A stretch of DNA of 8,222 bases from Prevotellaceae bacterium (GTDB taxonomy: Bacteria; Bacteroidota; Bacteroidia; Bacteroidales; UBA932). The notes beneath the pieces were generated by a model. The model saw only the letters and a list, made by a program, of their open reading frames with translations. It did not search any database and was not told where the DNA came from. This document shows, piece after piece, positions 7,400 to 8,222 of this stretch (position 1 is its first letter; each line of letters begins with the position of its first letter). The position numbers and the translations under genes were made by a program. The stretch covers positions 1 to 8,222 of the forward strand of contig JAITQP010000309.1 of assembly GCA_031288885.1 (NCBI GenBank). Reading direction: 5' to 3'.

Positions 7400-7430
7400 T
7401 TGACGCGTAAGCAATATTTACATACCTTTG
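7400..7430 (+). promoter_or_regulatory. Bacteroidota promoter upstream of the AC-repeat ORF
   Basis: TTG (7400-7402) and TACCTTTG (7423-7430) are separated by 20 bases, a full match to the Bacteroidota -33/-7 pattern. This is the best promoter in the window. An ATG follows at 7464 after an A/C-rich leader, so the ORF below is probably at least transcribed. Confidence 0.7.
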
Positions 7431-7463
7431 CCCCCGTTTTTTCACTACGCTACCAAAAACAAC

Positions 7464-8036
<573 letters not shown>

Positions 8037-8042
8037 AGGGTG

Positions 8043-8085
8043 TTTCTATCGAACGATAGAGAGCGCTTCTATCGAACGATAGAAA
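8043..8085. promoter_or_regulatory. Tandem palindromes, likely operator pair or hairpin
   Basis: TCTATCGAACGATAGA occurs twice, at 8045-8060 and 8068-8083, 23 bases apart start to start, about two helical turns. Each copy is a 7-bp inverted repeat around AA. The two are separated by GAGCGCT, and the full 43-base block is itself nearly self-complementary. It starts 6 bases after the DUF4469-like stop and ends 39 bases before the next start codon. It could be a double operator for the downstream gene or a bidirectional transcript-end hairpin; there is no T-run on the + strand, which favours the former. Confidence 0.6.
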
Positions 8086-8123
8086 AGAATGATGGAGCAA
8101 CAAAACAAATAAATATACGAACA

Positions 8124-8222
8124 ATGATGAAAAGAGTATTCATATTTTTAACAGCAGCAGTATGCTTTTTGGCTGCCGACAAGGCAATGGCATACGATTT
8201 TTCCTCTGCTAATAATGATGGT
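8124..8222 (+). CDS. Secreted protein, N-terminus only; probably BspA-like/leucine-rich-repeat surface protein
   Basis: The open frame runs off the right edge after 33 codons. It begins MMKRVFIFLTAAVCFLA and ends with an AMAYDFSSANNDG segment. Residues 1-24 form a signal peptide with basic start, hydrophobic core and a likely cleavage site after A-M-A. The mature start YDFSSANNDG closely resembles the beginning of Bacteroidales BspA-like surface proteins with LRR_5 repeats (typically YDFSAVNSDG), which act at the cell surface or are secreted. A second ATG at 8127 is equally possible. No -7 element is obvious directly upstream; the tandem palindromes at 8045-8083 may control it. Family assignment rests on ten residues. 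Confidence 0.6.
   Translation, partial: MMKRVFIFLTAAVCFLAADKAMAYDFSSANNDG

Larger units (their letters stand above)
7325..7463 (+). other. Junction region after the ATPase-TOPRIM pair
   Basis: A 139-base spacer with no gene. It holds the right copy of the SNF2-derived repeat (7334-7353), a stop in the SNF2 register directly after it, an AT-rich stretch, and a strong Bacteroidota promoter (7400-7430). I see no tRNA or transposon terminal repeats. Confidence 0.5.

Noticed and set aside
7428..7463. TTG start at 7428 for the AC-repeat ORF
   Set aside because: The TTG is the end of the TACCTTTG promoter box, so it lies upstream of the probable transcription start. The ATG at 7464 is the first usable start.
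8045..8083. Palindromic repeats as a CRISPR array
   Set aside because: Only two 16-base units with a 7-base gap, far too short for spacers, and no cas genes nearby.

Overview
The window looks like Bacteroidota chromosome, most likely Bacteroidales. Three promoter elements fit the -7 consensus of that phylum (TAnnTTTG). A fragment resembles the C-terminus of DUF4469 proteins, which are typical of Bacteroidales. The right edge carries the start of a secreted protein resembling BspA/leucine-rich-repeat surface proteins. All genes I accept are on the + strand. Family names come from recognising motifs by eye; no search was run.

Layout: (1) 114-1514 is a tight, very AT-rich operon of three unrecognised genes: a four-segment membrane protein, a small membrane-anchored protein and a soluble helical protein. 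(2) 1515-1959 is non-coding, with a stem-loop and a promoter. (3) 1960-5514 is a complete SWIM/SNF2 helicase gene, far more GC-rich than its surroundings. (4) 5593-7324 is a two-gene unit with a 1-base gap: an ABC/RecF-type ATPase followed by a DUF3226 TOPRIM-like protein. It resembles a split OLD or PARIS-style ATPase plus nuclease pair and is a candidate anti-phage or plasmid-exclusion module. (5) 7325-8036 is a patchwork: a good promoter, an ORF with a perfect (AC)24 tract, a terminator-like hairpin and a truncated DUF4469 domain. (6) 8037-8222 has two tandem copies of a 16-base palindrome, then the start of a secreted protein.

The most telling structural observation is that the last codons of the SNF2 gene (5476-5495) recur at 7334-7353 with 19 of 20 bases identical, in the same codon register and followed by a stop. 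The two copies bracket exactly the ATPase-TOPRIM pair and its promoter. The simplest reading is that this pair is a cassette inserted at the 3' end of the SNF2 gene, duplicating or carrying a copy of the gene's end as a boundary. The second strong observation is the (AC)24 tract. It lies in an ORF that stays open in only one of three repeat phases, behind a good promoter, so its length could act as a switch or mark an untranslated, decaying region.
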